Shown here: positions 31,842 to 39,402 of the stretch, one piece after another | How the letters are laid out: every line of letters starts with the position of its first letter | How positions within the stretch are numbered: the stretch's first letter is position 1 | Assembly (NCBI GenBank): GCA_963665395.2 | Contig: OY762251.1 | Coordinates: forward strand, 620,001-684,000 | Direction: 5' to 3' | DNA from: Bin87 sp963665395 | GTDB lineage: Bacteria; Chloroflexota; Dehalococcoidia; Lucifugimonadales; UBA3495 | Length of the DNA stretch: 64,000 nt | Translations under genes and position numbers: made by a program | The notes under the pieces: model-generated | Databases searched by the model: none | What the model saw: the letters and a program-made list of their open reading frames with translations, nothing else | What the model was told of the DNA's origin: nothing

Positions 31842-32420
31842 ATGGTAACCGCCAAGCCGAAAGGCAAGCACACCTATGCCGACTACGCTGCCACTCCGGA
31901 GGGCGAGCGGTGGGAACTGATTGACGGAGCGCTGTATCACATGGCCGCCGCCCCTAATACCAGGCATCAAACAATTTCCCTTTTTCTGGGCGCGCCTATC
32001 GACGCTCTCATTCTGCCGCGCCGGTTGGGGCTGCTCTACCGCGCCCCCTTCGCGCTGATGTTGTCGGAGCGAGACACGGTGGAGCCGGACCTACTGTACG
32101 TCAGCGCGGCCCGGCGACACATCATCTCCAACCGCGGCTGCGAGGGAATACCCGACCTGGTGGTGGAAATCCTGTCGCCCTCCAACTCTCGCCACGACTT
32201 GGCGGTCAAGCGCGAGCTGTACGCCCGCTATGGCATCCCCGAATACTGGATAATCGACCCAACTCGGGAAACCCTACTCGCGCTCACCGAACCCATCGTC
32301 AACAACGGCGTCGGCGAATATACTGCCGAAACCCGGTACCAGTCCGGTGATACGCTCACCACCGACCGCATACCCGGCCTGGCCATCGCGGTGGCCGACA
32401 TTTTCGCCGAGCCGTGGTAG
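31842..32420 (+). CDS. Uma2 family PD-(D/E)XK endonuclease-like protein
   Basis: 192 residues, starting 2 bp after thrC. Core: YADYAATPEGERWELIDGAL, TVEPDLLYVSA, GIPDLVVEILSPSNSRHDLA, KRELYARYGIPEYWIIDPTR. All core residues (Asp, E-x-L, Lys) are present. This is the most canonical of the five Uma2 proteins in the window. Confidence 0.9.
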   Translation: MVTAKPKGKHTYADYAATPEGERWELIDGALYHMAAAPNTRHQTISLFLGAPIDALILPRRLGLLYRAPFALMLSERDTVEPDLLYVSAARRHIISNRGCEGIPDLVVEILSPSNSRHDLAVKRELYARYGIPEYWIIDPTRETLLALTEPIVNNGVGEYTAETRYQSGDTLTTDRIPGLAIAVADIFAEPW

Positions 32421-32436
32421 TGGTAAATGACGACGG

Positions 32437-32919
32437 CTACGGTTGCGGTGAACTCTGCCGGCCCGGTTGCGGAAACGGGCAGTGCAACTGGTCAATGTGC
32501 TCAAGGTAGCGTTCCGTTTTAGGTGGTTTAATTTGGCAAAATCCAGTTGCCCATGCGTGTAGGGGCGAATAATTATTCGCCCCTACGAAGGGAAACCACC
32601 TAAATTGCAACGCTACCATGTGCTCAAACAGAGCTAGCCGGAAAACCGATTGACCTGATTTTGAGTAATCGACAGCCCGCTTGCTGATCGGCAGATGGCT
32701 GCGTCTGGCGTAGGGCACGGCGTCGTAGAAAAAACAGCGGTAGAGCAGAGAGTAACGGTTCGCCACAAGCGCAACCCGATTGACGTGCCGTAGGTGACCG
32801 TCAACCAGACGCCCTATGGCGGCGTCGGCCCGCCTTGGATCGGACAGGATGCTACGGTCGTAAAATTGGGGCAGTCGCCGGAGAAAAAAGCCGCTGTCAA
32901 CTAGTATGGCGACCCTCAT
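32437..32919 (-). pseudogene. NYN-domain gene, 3' truncated and carrying an in-frame MITE
   Basis: From ATG 32919 the product reads MRVAILVDSGFFLRRLPQFY, GHLRHVNRVALVANRYSLLY and RCFFYDAVPYARRSHLPISK. These fit the start of a NYN/LabA-like domain. At ALFEHM the 113-bp MITE plus its 10-bp target duplication insert 123 bp, exactly 41 codons, so the frame continues through EHIDQLHCPFPQPG to a stop at 32437. The later NYN acidic motifs are missing, so the gene is probably non-functional despite the open frame. It ends 16 bp from the convergent Uma2 gene. Confidence 0.65.
32505..32617. mobile_element. MITE, GGTAGCGTT family, complete copy with 10-bp target duplication
   Basis: 113 bp from GGTAGCGTTCCGTTTTAGG to the complement of GGTAGCGTTGCAATTTAGG. 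It is flanked by identical ATGTGCTCAA at 32495-32504 and 32618-32627. Its interior holds the 28-bp palindrome at 32559-32586. It lies within a NYN-domain gene and preserves the reading frame. Confidence 0.85.
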
Positions 32920-33048
32920 CACTACACCGGCGCTGCCCGTATATGCCCCAGGATTTTGGCCCGCCCATGATGTCGGGGGACGTAGCGTACTCTCAAGGGG
33001 CGATTGCAAGATTCAGGGTACAGTGCGGCGGCGGCGGTGTCAAATCGA

Positions 33049-34005
33049 CTATCGTCCGCCTCCGCGTCCGCTGCCCAACGCCTTCCTGACGCCGCGTACC
33101 ATCCGGCGCAGCGGACGTCGCCGCTGGTGCAGGTTGTGGGCAATCAGCGGCGCCAGCGTGGGATTGGCCGCCACCAGCGGCGCGACCCATTTCCGCAGTT
33201 CCGCCATGGTGGGCGGCTTTTCGTCCCAAGTAGGCACCAGGGAGTCCATGGGATGCCATTGCTTGCGGCCGGCCAGGCGGGTCATCACCGTGCCGCCGGC
33301 TTCCTGCACCGCCAGCGCGCCGCCCAGCATATCCCACATCCGCGGCGCGCCGATGATGGCGAACTGCATCACCCCCATGGCCGTCATCGCCAGCTCATAA
33401 GCGATGCTGCCGGTTACGCGGGGCTGGCCCAAGGGTTGACCCTTCAACCCTTTGCCGACGCGGGTTGACGCCCCGAAGGAGCCGGGGATGCCGATAAGCC
33501 TGTCCCCGCGCGGCTTTTCCGTCTGGTACACCGACACCGGCTCGCTATCGGCAAAGGCCCCGCCGCCGGCTCGCCCATGGACCACCACGCCACTGCCGGC
33601 GTCGGTGGGCCAGGGGATGTACACTGCCCCGACCAGGGGACGCCCGCGATGCAGCACGCCAATGGACGATGCGTACACCGGCAGGCCGTTCATAAAGTTC
33701 GTGGTGCCGTCCAGCGGGTCCAGAACCCAGAGGATGTTGGCAGCAGGTTTGTCGCCATCGGCGCTGGCGTCATCCTCCTCGCCCAGGATGCCGTGGGTGG
33801 GAAACCGCCGGGCGATTTGTTCCTCCAGGTAGGCTTGCGTCTCCTTATCGGCGGCGGTGACCGGGTCCTGCCGGGCCTTATCCTTGTACTCGACGCTGAT
33901 GACGTTGCCGAAATGCCGGGACAACAACGCGCCGGCGCCCCGGGCGAACTCCACGGCGGCGGCTTCGATGGCGGCGGCATCCACAATGTCAGTAGTCCCA
34001 CTCAT
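33049..34005 (-). CDS. inositol monophosphatase family protein
   Basis: ATG 34005; 318 residues. Metal-binding motifs: DPVTAADKETQAYLEE, GILGEEDD, and WVLDPLDGTTNFMNGLPVYA, then GAPRMWDMLGGALAVQEAGG near the C-terminus (the second WD motif). The enzyme family removes phosphate from inositol phosphates, related sugars or PAP/NADP. The C-terminal 35 residues are Arg-rich and extend beyond the usual domain. A 2-kb longer frame on this strand is chance. Confidence 0.88.
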   Translation of the reverse strand: MSGTTDIVDAAAIEAAAVEFARGAGALLSRHFGNVISVEYKDKARQDPVTAADKETQAYLEEQIARRFPTHGILGEEDDASADGDKPAANILWVLDPLDGTTNFMNGLPVYASSIGVLHRGRPLVGAVYIPWPTDAGSGVVVHGRAGGGAFADSEPVSVYQTEKPRGDRLIGIPGSFGASTRVGKGLKGQPLGQPRVTGSIAYELAMTAMGVMQFAIIGAPRMWDMLGGALAVQEAGGTVMTRLAGRKQWHPMDSLVPTWDEKPPTMAELRKWVAPLVAANPTLAPLIAHNLHQRRRPLRRMVRGVRKALGSGRGGGR

Positions 34006-34024
34006 AACGGCTGGATTGTACACT

Positions 34025-34067
34025 ATAAATCTTTGCGTCTCTGAGCCTTCGCGCCTTTGCGTTGAAC
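34025..34067. repeat. CTTTGCGTCTCTG...GCGCCTTTGCGTT repeat fragment
   Basis: This is the inverse of the interior of the 1818-1951 element (AACGCAAAGGCGCGAAG...). It lies in the divergent region between the phosphatase and SDR genes, without the terminal repeats. Confidence 0.6.
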
Positions 34068-34110
34068 TCGGCTTTTGCGGCGCGACGATTCTGGTTTCCG
34101 CGCCTGCTGT

Positions 34111-34116
34111 TATAAT
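34111..34116 (+). promoter_or_regulatory. candidate -10 box (TATAAT) of the SDR gene
   Basis: GTTATAATCC lies 28 bp upstream of ATG 34144, which has GAGGAGG as ribosome-binding site. The hexamer at 17-bp spacing (TTCTGG, 34088-34093) is only a partial -35 match. Confidence 0.45.
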
Positions 34117-34143
34117 CCGGGCAGCATTTGAGGAGGCCGGGCA

Positions 34144-34935
34144 ATGGATCTGGAACTGAATGGCAAAGTAGCGATTGTGGGCGGCGCGAGCCGCGGGCTG
34201 GGACGGGCGTGCTCGGAGGTGCTGGCGGAGGAAGGGGCGCGCGTCGCCATGTGCGCGCGCACGCCGTCCGATCTGGAGCGGGCCGCCGATGAGATCCGCG
34301 CCGCCACCGGCGCCGACATCTACACCTACGCCGGCGACCTGGACCACGAGGAGACCATCGCCGAGCTGGTGGCCGGCGCCGCGTCCCACTTCGGCCAGAT
34401 CGACATTATGGTGAACAACTCCGGCGGCCCTCCCCAGGCTTACGCCAAGGATTCCACTGAAGAGCTGTGGCAGGTGTCGGCCAACCGTTCCCTGTTCTTC
34501 TTCGCCCGGATGACCCGGGAGGCCCTGCCCCACCTGCGCGCCCAGGGCGGCGGGCGCATCATCAACATCCTGGCCAGCACCGTCTATACGCCCATCCCCA
34601 ACCTGGCCCTGTCGGCGGCCACCCGCATGGGCGTAATCGGCTTCATGAAGAACCTGGCCGACGATCTGGGGTCGGAAAATATCCTCATCAACAACGTGTG
34701 CCCCGGCAGCATCATGTCGGAACGGATGATGGAGAACGTGGAGGACCGGGCGCGGACTCAGGGCATCCCGGTGGAGGACGCCCTGGCCCAACGGGCCGAG
34801 CAGACGGCGCTGAAGCGCATCGGCGCGCCGCGAGAGCTGGCCTACCTGGTGGCCTTCCTGGCCTCGTCGCGCTCCAGCTACATCACAGGAACGACGATGC
34901 TGGTGGACGGTGGGCTGGTGCGGTCGGTGATGTAG
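34144..34935 (+). CDS. short-chain dehydrogenase/reductase family protein with atypical active site
   Basis: 263 residues. Cofactor motif GGASRGLGRACSEVL, MVNNSGGPPQ, and INILASTVYTPIP carry the usual SDR framework, with IMSERMMENV and TTMLVDGGLV at the end. At the position of the catalytic Y-x-x-x-K the sequence reads LALSAATRMGV, so Tyr and Lys are Ser and Arg. Such variants form a recognisable SDR subgroup whose chemistry is uncertain. Either a different catalytic strategy or a binding role is possible. Confidence 0.85.
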   Translation: MDLELNGKVAIVGGASRGLGRACSEVLAEEGARVAMCARTPSDLERAADEIRAATGADIYTYAGDLDHEETIAELVAGAASHFGQIDIMVNNSGGPPQAYAKDSTEELWQVSANRSLFFFARMTREALPHLRAQGGGRIINILASTVYTPIPNLALSAATRMGVIGFMKNLADDLGSENILINNVCPGSIMSERMMENVEDRARTQGIPVEDALAQRAEQTALKRIGAPRELAYLVAFLASSRSSYITGTTMLVDGGLVRSVM

Positions 34936-34942
34936 GCGTGAG

Positions 34943-35368
34943 ATGAGCTCGCAATCAGGACGCCCGGCGGAAGTAATCACGGCGGAACAGTTCCGGCAAG
35001 TATCCGACGACCGGATGGCCGATTGCCGGGCACTGCTGGCCGCGGGTCGTTACGACGCCGTAATGTACCTCTCCGGCTACGCGCTGGAGGCGGCGTTGAA
35101 AGCCGGTATCTGTGATACGCTGGGATGGGAAGGGTTCCCTAACCGCGGCGGAGAACGGGCGGCGCTGTTTCGCCCGCTTTTCACGCACGATTTGAATATG
35201 CTGCTGTATTCTGGGCGTGAATCTTTCGTTTTGTCGCAGTTGGCATCAGAATGGGACAGTGTGAAAGGTTGGAAGCCGGAACTTCGTTATGAGTCGAACC
35301 GCTCTACTACCCGGGCGCAGGCGGAACAGCGAATCACGGAGATAGAACGCATTCGGAGGGCCTTATGA
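34943..35368 (+). CDS. HEPN domain protein
   Basis: 141 residues. ALLAAGRYDAVMYLSGYALE then AALKAGIC is the first long helix typical of HEPN proteins with the YLxGYAxExxLK pattern. The later FTHDLNMLL and SRSTTRAQAEQRITEIERIR helices complete the bundle. No nucleotidyltransferase partner is present. Instead the following gene overlaps by 4 bp (35365-35368), so the pair may act together, possibly as a toxin-antitoxin or accessory RNase unit. That role is inferred. Confidence 0.72.
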   Translation: MSSQSGRPAEVITAEQFRQVSDDRMADCRALLAAGRYDAVMYLSGYALEAALKAGICDTLGWEGFPNRGGERAALFRPLFTHDLNMLLYSGRESFVLSQLASEWDSVKGWKPELRYESNRSTTRAQAEQRITEIERIRRAL

Positions 35369-35805
35369 CGCCGCCGTCCAAACCCCCCATCGAGCAAATA
35401 GAAGCGTATGCCCAGGGCCTCGTCGCCGAGCGCGGCCCTCTGGAACTGTTGATGGCCTTCTTTGTACACTCGGATCCTGAACTTGATGAGTACTTCGGGA
35501 AACCGACGTGGGAGCTGGCCCTCGCCGCGACGTGGGCGGATGACGCGCCGAGGCATCGGTTCTTGAGAGCCGATTCACTGTTGCCCGGTTGGACGGATAC
35601 AGGTTTTGAAATCACCGTCCTTGCCAGCGACGGCCCCATGGTCAACGACTTGCAGTTTTTCATGGAGGGCCAAACCCGGCGTCATCCTGAACTGGTGGAC
35701 ATTACCGTGGGCGGTTTCTGCTTCCGCCGCGCCTACGTCATCGCCCACCGCAAGGCCGGTATCGGCGGCAAGCTAATCGGCGCCGACCCGGTGGCCGCCG
35801 ATTAG
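35365..35805 (+). CDS. hypothetical protein coupled to the HEPN gene
   Basis: ATGA overlap with the HEPN gene. 146 residues. Segments: IEQIEAYAQGLVAERGPLEL, DEYFGKPTWELALAATWADD, TGFEITVLASDGPMVNDLQF, FCFRRAYVIAHRKAG. It appears mixed alpha/beta with no nuclease, nucleotidyltransferase or DNA-binding motif I can name. Coupling suggests it is the cognate partner of the HEPN protein. Confidence 0.6.
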   Translation: MTPPSKPPIEQIEAYAQGLVAERGPLELLMAFFVHSDPELDEYFGKPTWELALAATWADDAPRHRFLRADSLLPGWTDTGFEITVLASDGPMVNDLQFFMEGQTRRHPELVDITVGGFCFRRAYVIAHRKAGIGGKLIGADPVAAD

Positions 35806-35812
35806 TCGGGTA

Positions 35813-36181
35813 ATGCGCGTGTCCACGCCGAGCCGTCCGCCGCCGCCGCCGCCGGAGCCTTCCACCGCCGCCGAGTACGTGGAGCGGGGCAACCGCTACA
35901 GCCGCAACGGGGTGTACGAGCGGGCCATCGCCGACTACACGGCGGCCATCGCGCTGGACGCCGCCTGCGCCGACGCCTGGTTCAACCGGGGCGTGTCCTG
36001 GTACGAGGTGGGCGACTACGCTCAATCCATCGCCGACCTCACCGAGGCCATCCGCCTGGACCCCAACGACGATAACTACTACTCCCGGCGGTCGCTGTCC
36101 TACCTCTTCAACGACCAGCCCGAGGAGGCCCAGGCCGACATGGACACCAGCGAGGAGATACGCCTGCGGGCGTGGGGGTAG
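35813..36181 (+). CDS. tetratricopeptide repeat protein
   Basis: 122 residues: a proline-rich N-terminus (SRPPPPPPEPS), then three TPR units. The units start AAEYVERGNRYSRNGVYERA, ADAWFNRGVSWYEVGDYAQS and DNYYSRRSLSYLFNDQPEEA. TPRs mediate protein-protein contacts. There is no signal peptide. It lies 7 bp after the preceding gene on the same strand. Confidence 0.82.
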   Translation: MRVSTPSRPPPPPPEPSTAAEYVERGNRYSRNGVYERAIADYTAAIALDAACADAWFNRGVSWYEVGDYAQSIADLTEAIRLDPNDDNYYSRRSLSYLFNDQPEEAQADMDTSEEIRLRAWG

Positions 36182-36223
36182 CCGGCGGATGGTGGTAGAA
36201 TGCGACGTGTAAGGAAGTGCAGT

Positions 36224-36811
36224 ATGACCAACGCGAAAGCCGGGGTTGCCCCCAAGCATCCGGACCCGGAAGTAGTCAGACAAGCCGAGGAGATATTTGA
36301 CGGTGTCCAGATGACGCCTGAACAGGCTATCGCCACGTTCTACGAACTGACTGCTCTGCGGAGTGATGGTATCAGGGCTGACGAACTCCTGAACGCGGAA
36401 TCTCCAGCGGCATTGGGCGAACGTCGAAAGAGCATCGTTATCTACACCATCGTTGATGAAATGATGGCGGATCTATGGGAAGGCAGTTGTGCCCTCGTCG
36501 GGGACGGCGCAAATCGGACGGAGCACGTCCTTGTCAGCCCTGCCGCCGGCCGCCCCGGTACAATGGGCGGACATCAGGCCGAGACCATTTTTGCGCAGAT
36601 GGGAATGACGCCTGATGAAGCCATCGCCGTATTCTACGAACGGACGGCGCGGCATGAAGAATGTCTGCTTTGCCTGGCCTACGGAAAGACTTTTAACGCT
36701 GATACGCTGGCGGACCTCCGCAAAAACCGCGCCGAACTAGGCATCAGGAAATACGCCAACTTGGCAGAAATGCGCGCCGAAATGGACCAAGATGCGGGAA
36801 CTCCGCACTAG
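36224..36811 (+). CDS. antitoxin with two DinJ/RelB-like segments
   Basis: ATG 36224 has AAGGAAG upstream. 195 residues, about twice a normal DinJ. Two related segments occur: AEEIFDGVQMTPEQAIATFY (about residues 21-40) and AETIFAQMGMTPDEAIAVFY (about 120-140). Each resembles the ribbon-helix-helix part of DinJ/RelB. The last 40 residues (NADTLADLRKNRAELGIRKY) would be the toxin-wrapping tail. It overlaps the toxin gene by 20 bp. The first half may be a second DNA-binding unit in cis. Autoregulation of the operon is expected from the family. Confidence 0.72.
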   Translation: MTNAKAGVAPKHPDPEVVRQAEEIFDGVQMTPEQAIATFYELTALRSDGIRADELLNAESPAALGERRKSIVIYTIVDEMMADLWEGSCALVGDGANRTEHVLVSPAAGRPGTMGGHQAETIFAQMGMTPDEAIAVFYERTARHEECLLCLAYGKTFNADTLADLRKNRAELGIRKYANLAEMRAEMDQDAGTPH

Positions 36812-37061
36812 CGCTCGCTATCGGCGAGATGAGCGGCGGATTCGTCGAGGCAAGGATATCGCCCGCCTGGACAGTATCGTCGTACAACTGCTGTCCGGAA
36901 AACCCGTGGATCCCCGACACCGCGTTCACCAACTGGCCGGCGATTGGTATCCCCTCTGGGAATGCCACGTTGAGTTCAATTGGCTACTGGTCTGGGAAGA
37001 CGACGGAGATGCTATCACGTTGCGTTACACGGGCACGCACGACGACATATTCGGGGGCTGA
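36792..37061 (+). CDS. yafQ: YafQ-type mRNA interferase toxin
   Basis: 89 residues. It aligns by eye with YafQ: RTSARYRRDERRIRRGKDIA, RHRVHQLAGDWYPLWECHVE, FNWLLVWEDD, RYTGTHDDIFG. Candidate catalytic residues are His46, His59, Trp64 and His83. The position equivalent to the conserved Asp of HVEPDW is Asn63 here (HVEFNW), which may alter activity. YafQ cleaves mRNA on the ribosome and is neutralised by the DinJ-type protein encoded upstream. Confidence 0.85.
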   Translation: MRELRTSARYRRDERRIRRGKDIARLDSIVVQLLSGKPVDPRHRVHQLAGDWYPLWECHVEFNWLLVWEDDGDAITLRYTGTHDDIFGG

Positions 37062-37110
37062 TGGATGACTGTGACTTGATGAGGCGGGATCCGGTGGGTT
37101 CGGAGCGCAT

Positions 37111-39402
37111 CTAATTTCGAGCCGGTTGCTCTTCTTCAGCCCAGTCCGCATCGTCATAGTCGTCCGTATCGTCGTCATTCTCCATGTCTTCGGCCGGGGG
37201 ATGCAGGGGCAGGTCGATGGTCATTTCGGTGAATTCGCCCGGCTGGGATTCCACCAGGATTTCCCCGCCGTGGCGGCGGATGATGTCGTTGCAGATCGAC
37301 AGGCCCAAGCCGGTGCCTTTGTTGGTGGGCTTGGTGGTGTAGAAGGGGTTGAACATCTTTTCGATGACTTCGGGCGGCATACCCGTCCCGTTGTCCTTGA
37401 TGCGCACCTGGATGTGTTCCTGTTCCTGGTCCAGCCGGGTGGACAGCCACAGGGTGGGCGTATAGTCCGCGCCGGGTTGTTCCTGTTCCAGGTTCAGCCT
37501 TTTTTCGTTGGTGGCGTAACAGCCGTTGTTGACGATATTGAGGAATACCCGACCCAAATCCTGCGGGTTGACGTCAATCTCGTCCATGGTATCGTCAAAG
37601 TCGTACTGGAGGTCCAGTTGGAAGTTGGAGTCGACGGCACGAACGCTGTGATAGGCCAGGCGAGCGTGTTCGTCCAGCAGGTTGTTGATGTTGGTGGGCT
37701 GGTGGCCGACGGATTCCCGGCTCATCATCAGCATATCGTTGACGATGCGGTCGGCCCGGTCGCCGTGGGTGCGGATGCGTTCCAGGTTGCCGCTCAGCTC
37801 GCCGAAAATATCCTCTAACAGGTCCCGCTGCTCTTCGTCCAGCGCTCCGTCCTCGCTTTCCTCGATGGTCTCCTTCATCTCCTCCAGCAACTCTTCGGAG
37901 ACTTCGGAGAAGTTTTTGACGAAGTTCAGCGGGTTCCTGATTTCATGGGCCACGCCGGCGGTCAGCTCGCCCAGGGCGGCCAGTTTTTCCCGCATCACAA
38001 TCTGGTCCTGGGCGGTGTTGAGGTCGGACATGGCCTGCTCAAGGTCGTTGTTGGTACGCTCAAGTTCGTCGTTCTTGCCCTGGAGTTCTTCCGCCAGTTG
38101 TTCAACCAGGTTGAGGCGCTGCACTTCCAGGGCGTGGCGGCGGAAGACCTCCAGAGCGGCGGCCATGTCGGCCACCTCGTCCCGTCCGGTGATTTCGGCC
38201 TGCGCTTCCAGGTCGCCGCCGGCCATGCGGCGCATCCAGTCGGACAGCAAAGCCAGGCGACGCAGCAGGACACGCCCGACGAAGAGCCAGGCGATGAGCG
38301 CCGCGCCGGCGACGCTGACCGCAGTGATCACAAGCAGCAGGGTTCGCCCGGTGAAAATTGCCTGACCGGAGGCTTCGGTGGCCGCCTGGGCACGGGCCTG
38401 CGCCGTGTTCACCAGCACGTCCACCTCGCCGATCAGGAGAGAAGCGATCCCATGGTTGTTAGCCAAAAGGTCCCGTTGCCTCGCGTCCAATTGCAGCTCG
38501 CGGGTACGCAAGTCAAACAGCCCAAGCACTTCGATGGAAGCAAGCTCCAAGTCCTCCGCGCCGCCCCATGTCCCTTCGCCCAACACCTGAAGGCGGTCGA
38601 ACATCGGAACCAGTTCGCCGTGCAACGGCGAGGCGGCTAAACCGTCCAGGTTGCGCTTGATGTGGCCTATCGATGACTCGAACCGTTCCCGCATCGGCTC
38701 GATCAAGGCGGCTTCGGACACGGTGGAGGCGCTGGCAAGCAACTGAACGGCAATGGTGGCGTTTTCCTGAAGTTCCGACAGATAGTGGAGATGGGCCAAC
38801 TCGTTTGCCGACAAGTGCTCCGACGGCGGTGACGGCGCCTCGCCCAACTCCCGGTACCCGGTGCGAGTGTAAAAGAGATGGTCGTCAATCGCCGGCACAA
38901 TCACGCGGTCCAGGCCGAATCGCAGATCCGACAGCTCCAGGCGCAGGGCCGCGGACTTGTCGATGAGCCGGAACTGTTCCGACATACTGTTCTCAACGGC
39001 ATTGATGTTGGCAACCAGGGTGTTGGAGTGGCCGCGGATTCGCTCGACCTGTTCAGCATCGCTGCCGCGCTCGGACAGGAAAGACAATTGCTCGGCAAAC
39101 AGGACGAAGGTTGTTCCAATCTGACCGCTGATGCGTTCCACGTCGGCCGGCGCGGTGGCGGCGGAAAGGCTGGTGGCCGCGGCCACCAGTTCGCCGCTGT
39201 GCTGAGCCACGGCGAAGGCCGCCGCAATCTCGGGGATGCTGCCTTCGTTGACCCGGCTCTGGGCGTCGCCCACCCGGTCGAAGGAGAACCAGCCCACCAG
39301 GCTGGCCGCCGTGGTGAGGAACACGGCGGCGCCAATGCCCAGATAGAGTTGAGAAGAGATGCGGTAGCGGAGCGCAAGCAGCTGCGTCAATTTCTGCATC
39401 AT
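37111..39402 (-). CDS. membrane sensor histidine kinase
   Basis: 763 residues: membrane helix 1 (about 19-41, GIGAAVFLTTAASLVGW), a 310-residue extracytoplasmic helical sensor, helix 2 (about 355-378), HAMP and a coiled coil. The HisKA motif GVAHEIRNPLNFVKNFSE has phosphoacceptor His near 485. The HATPase has N box NIVNNGCYAT, G boxes KDNGTGMPPEV and NKGTGLGLSICNDI, and an acidic tail. It ends the five-gene operon and overlaps the binding-protein gene by 4 bp. The only receiver domain nearby is in the REC/PP2C protein, the probable phosphorylation target. Confidence 0.92.
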   Translation of the reverse strand: MMQKLTQLLALRYRISSQLYLGIGAAVFLTTAASLVGWFSFDRVGDAQSRVNEGSIPEIAAAFAVAQHSGELVAAATSLSAATAPADVERISGQIGTTFVLFAEQLSFLSERGSDAEQVERIRGHSNTLVANINAVENSMSEQFRLIDKSAALRLELSDLRFGLDRVIVPAIDDHLFYTRTGYRELGEAPSPPSEHLSANELAHLHYLSELQENATIAVQLLASASTVSEAALIEPMRERFESSIGHIKRNLDGLAASPLHGELVPMFDRLQVLGEGTWGGAEDLELASIEVLGLFDLRTRELQLDARQRDLLANNHGIASLLIGEVDVLVNTAQARAQAATEASGQAIFTGRTLLLVITAVSVAGAALIAWLFVGRVLLRRLALLSDWMRRMAGGDLEAQAEITGRDEVADMAAALEVFRRHALEVQRLNLVEQLAEELQGKNDELERTNNDLEQAMSDLNTAQDQIVMREKLAALGELTAGVAHEIRNPLNFVKNFSEVSEELLEEMKETIEESEDGALDEEQRDLLEDIFGELSGNLERIRTHGDRADRIVNDMLMMSRESVGHQPTNINNLLDEHARLAYHSVRAVDSNFQLDLQYDFDDTMDEIDVNPQDLGRVFLNIVNNGCYATNEKRLNLEQEQPGADYTPTLWLSTRLDQEQEHIQVRIKDNGTGMPPEVIEKMFNPFYTTKPTNKGTGLGLSICNDIIRRHGGEILVESQPGEFTEMTIDLPLHPPAEDMENDDDTDDYDDADWAEEEQPARN

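Noticed and set aside
33049..34980. 643-residue minus-strand frame including the phosphatase
   Set aside because: Only the part from ATG 34005 has the phosphatase fold; the rest is antisense to the SDR gene.
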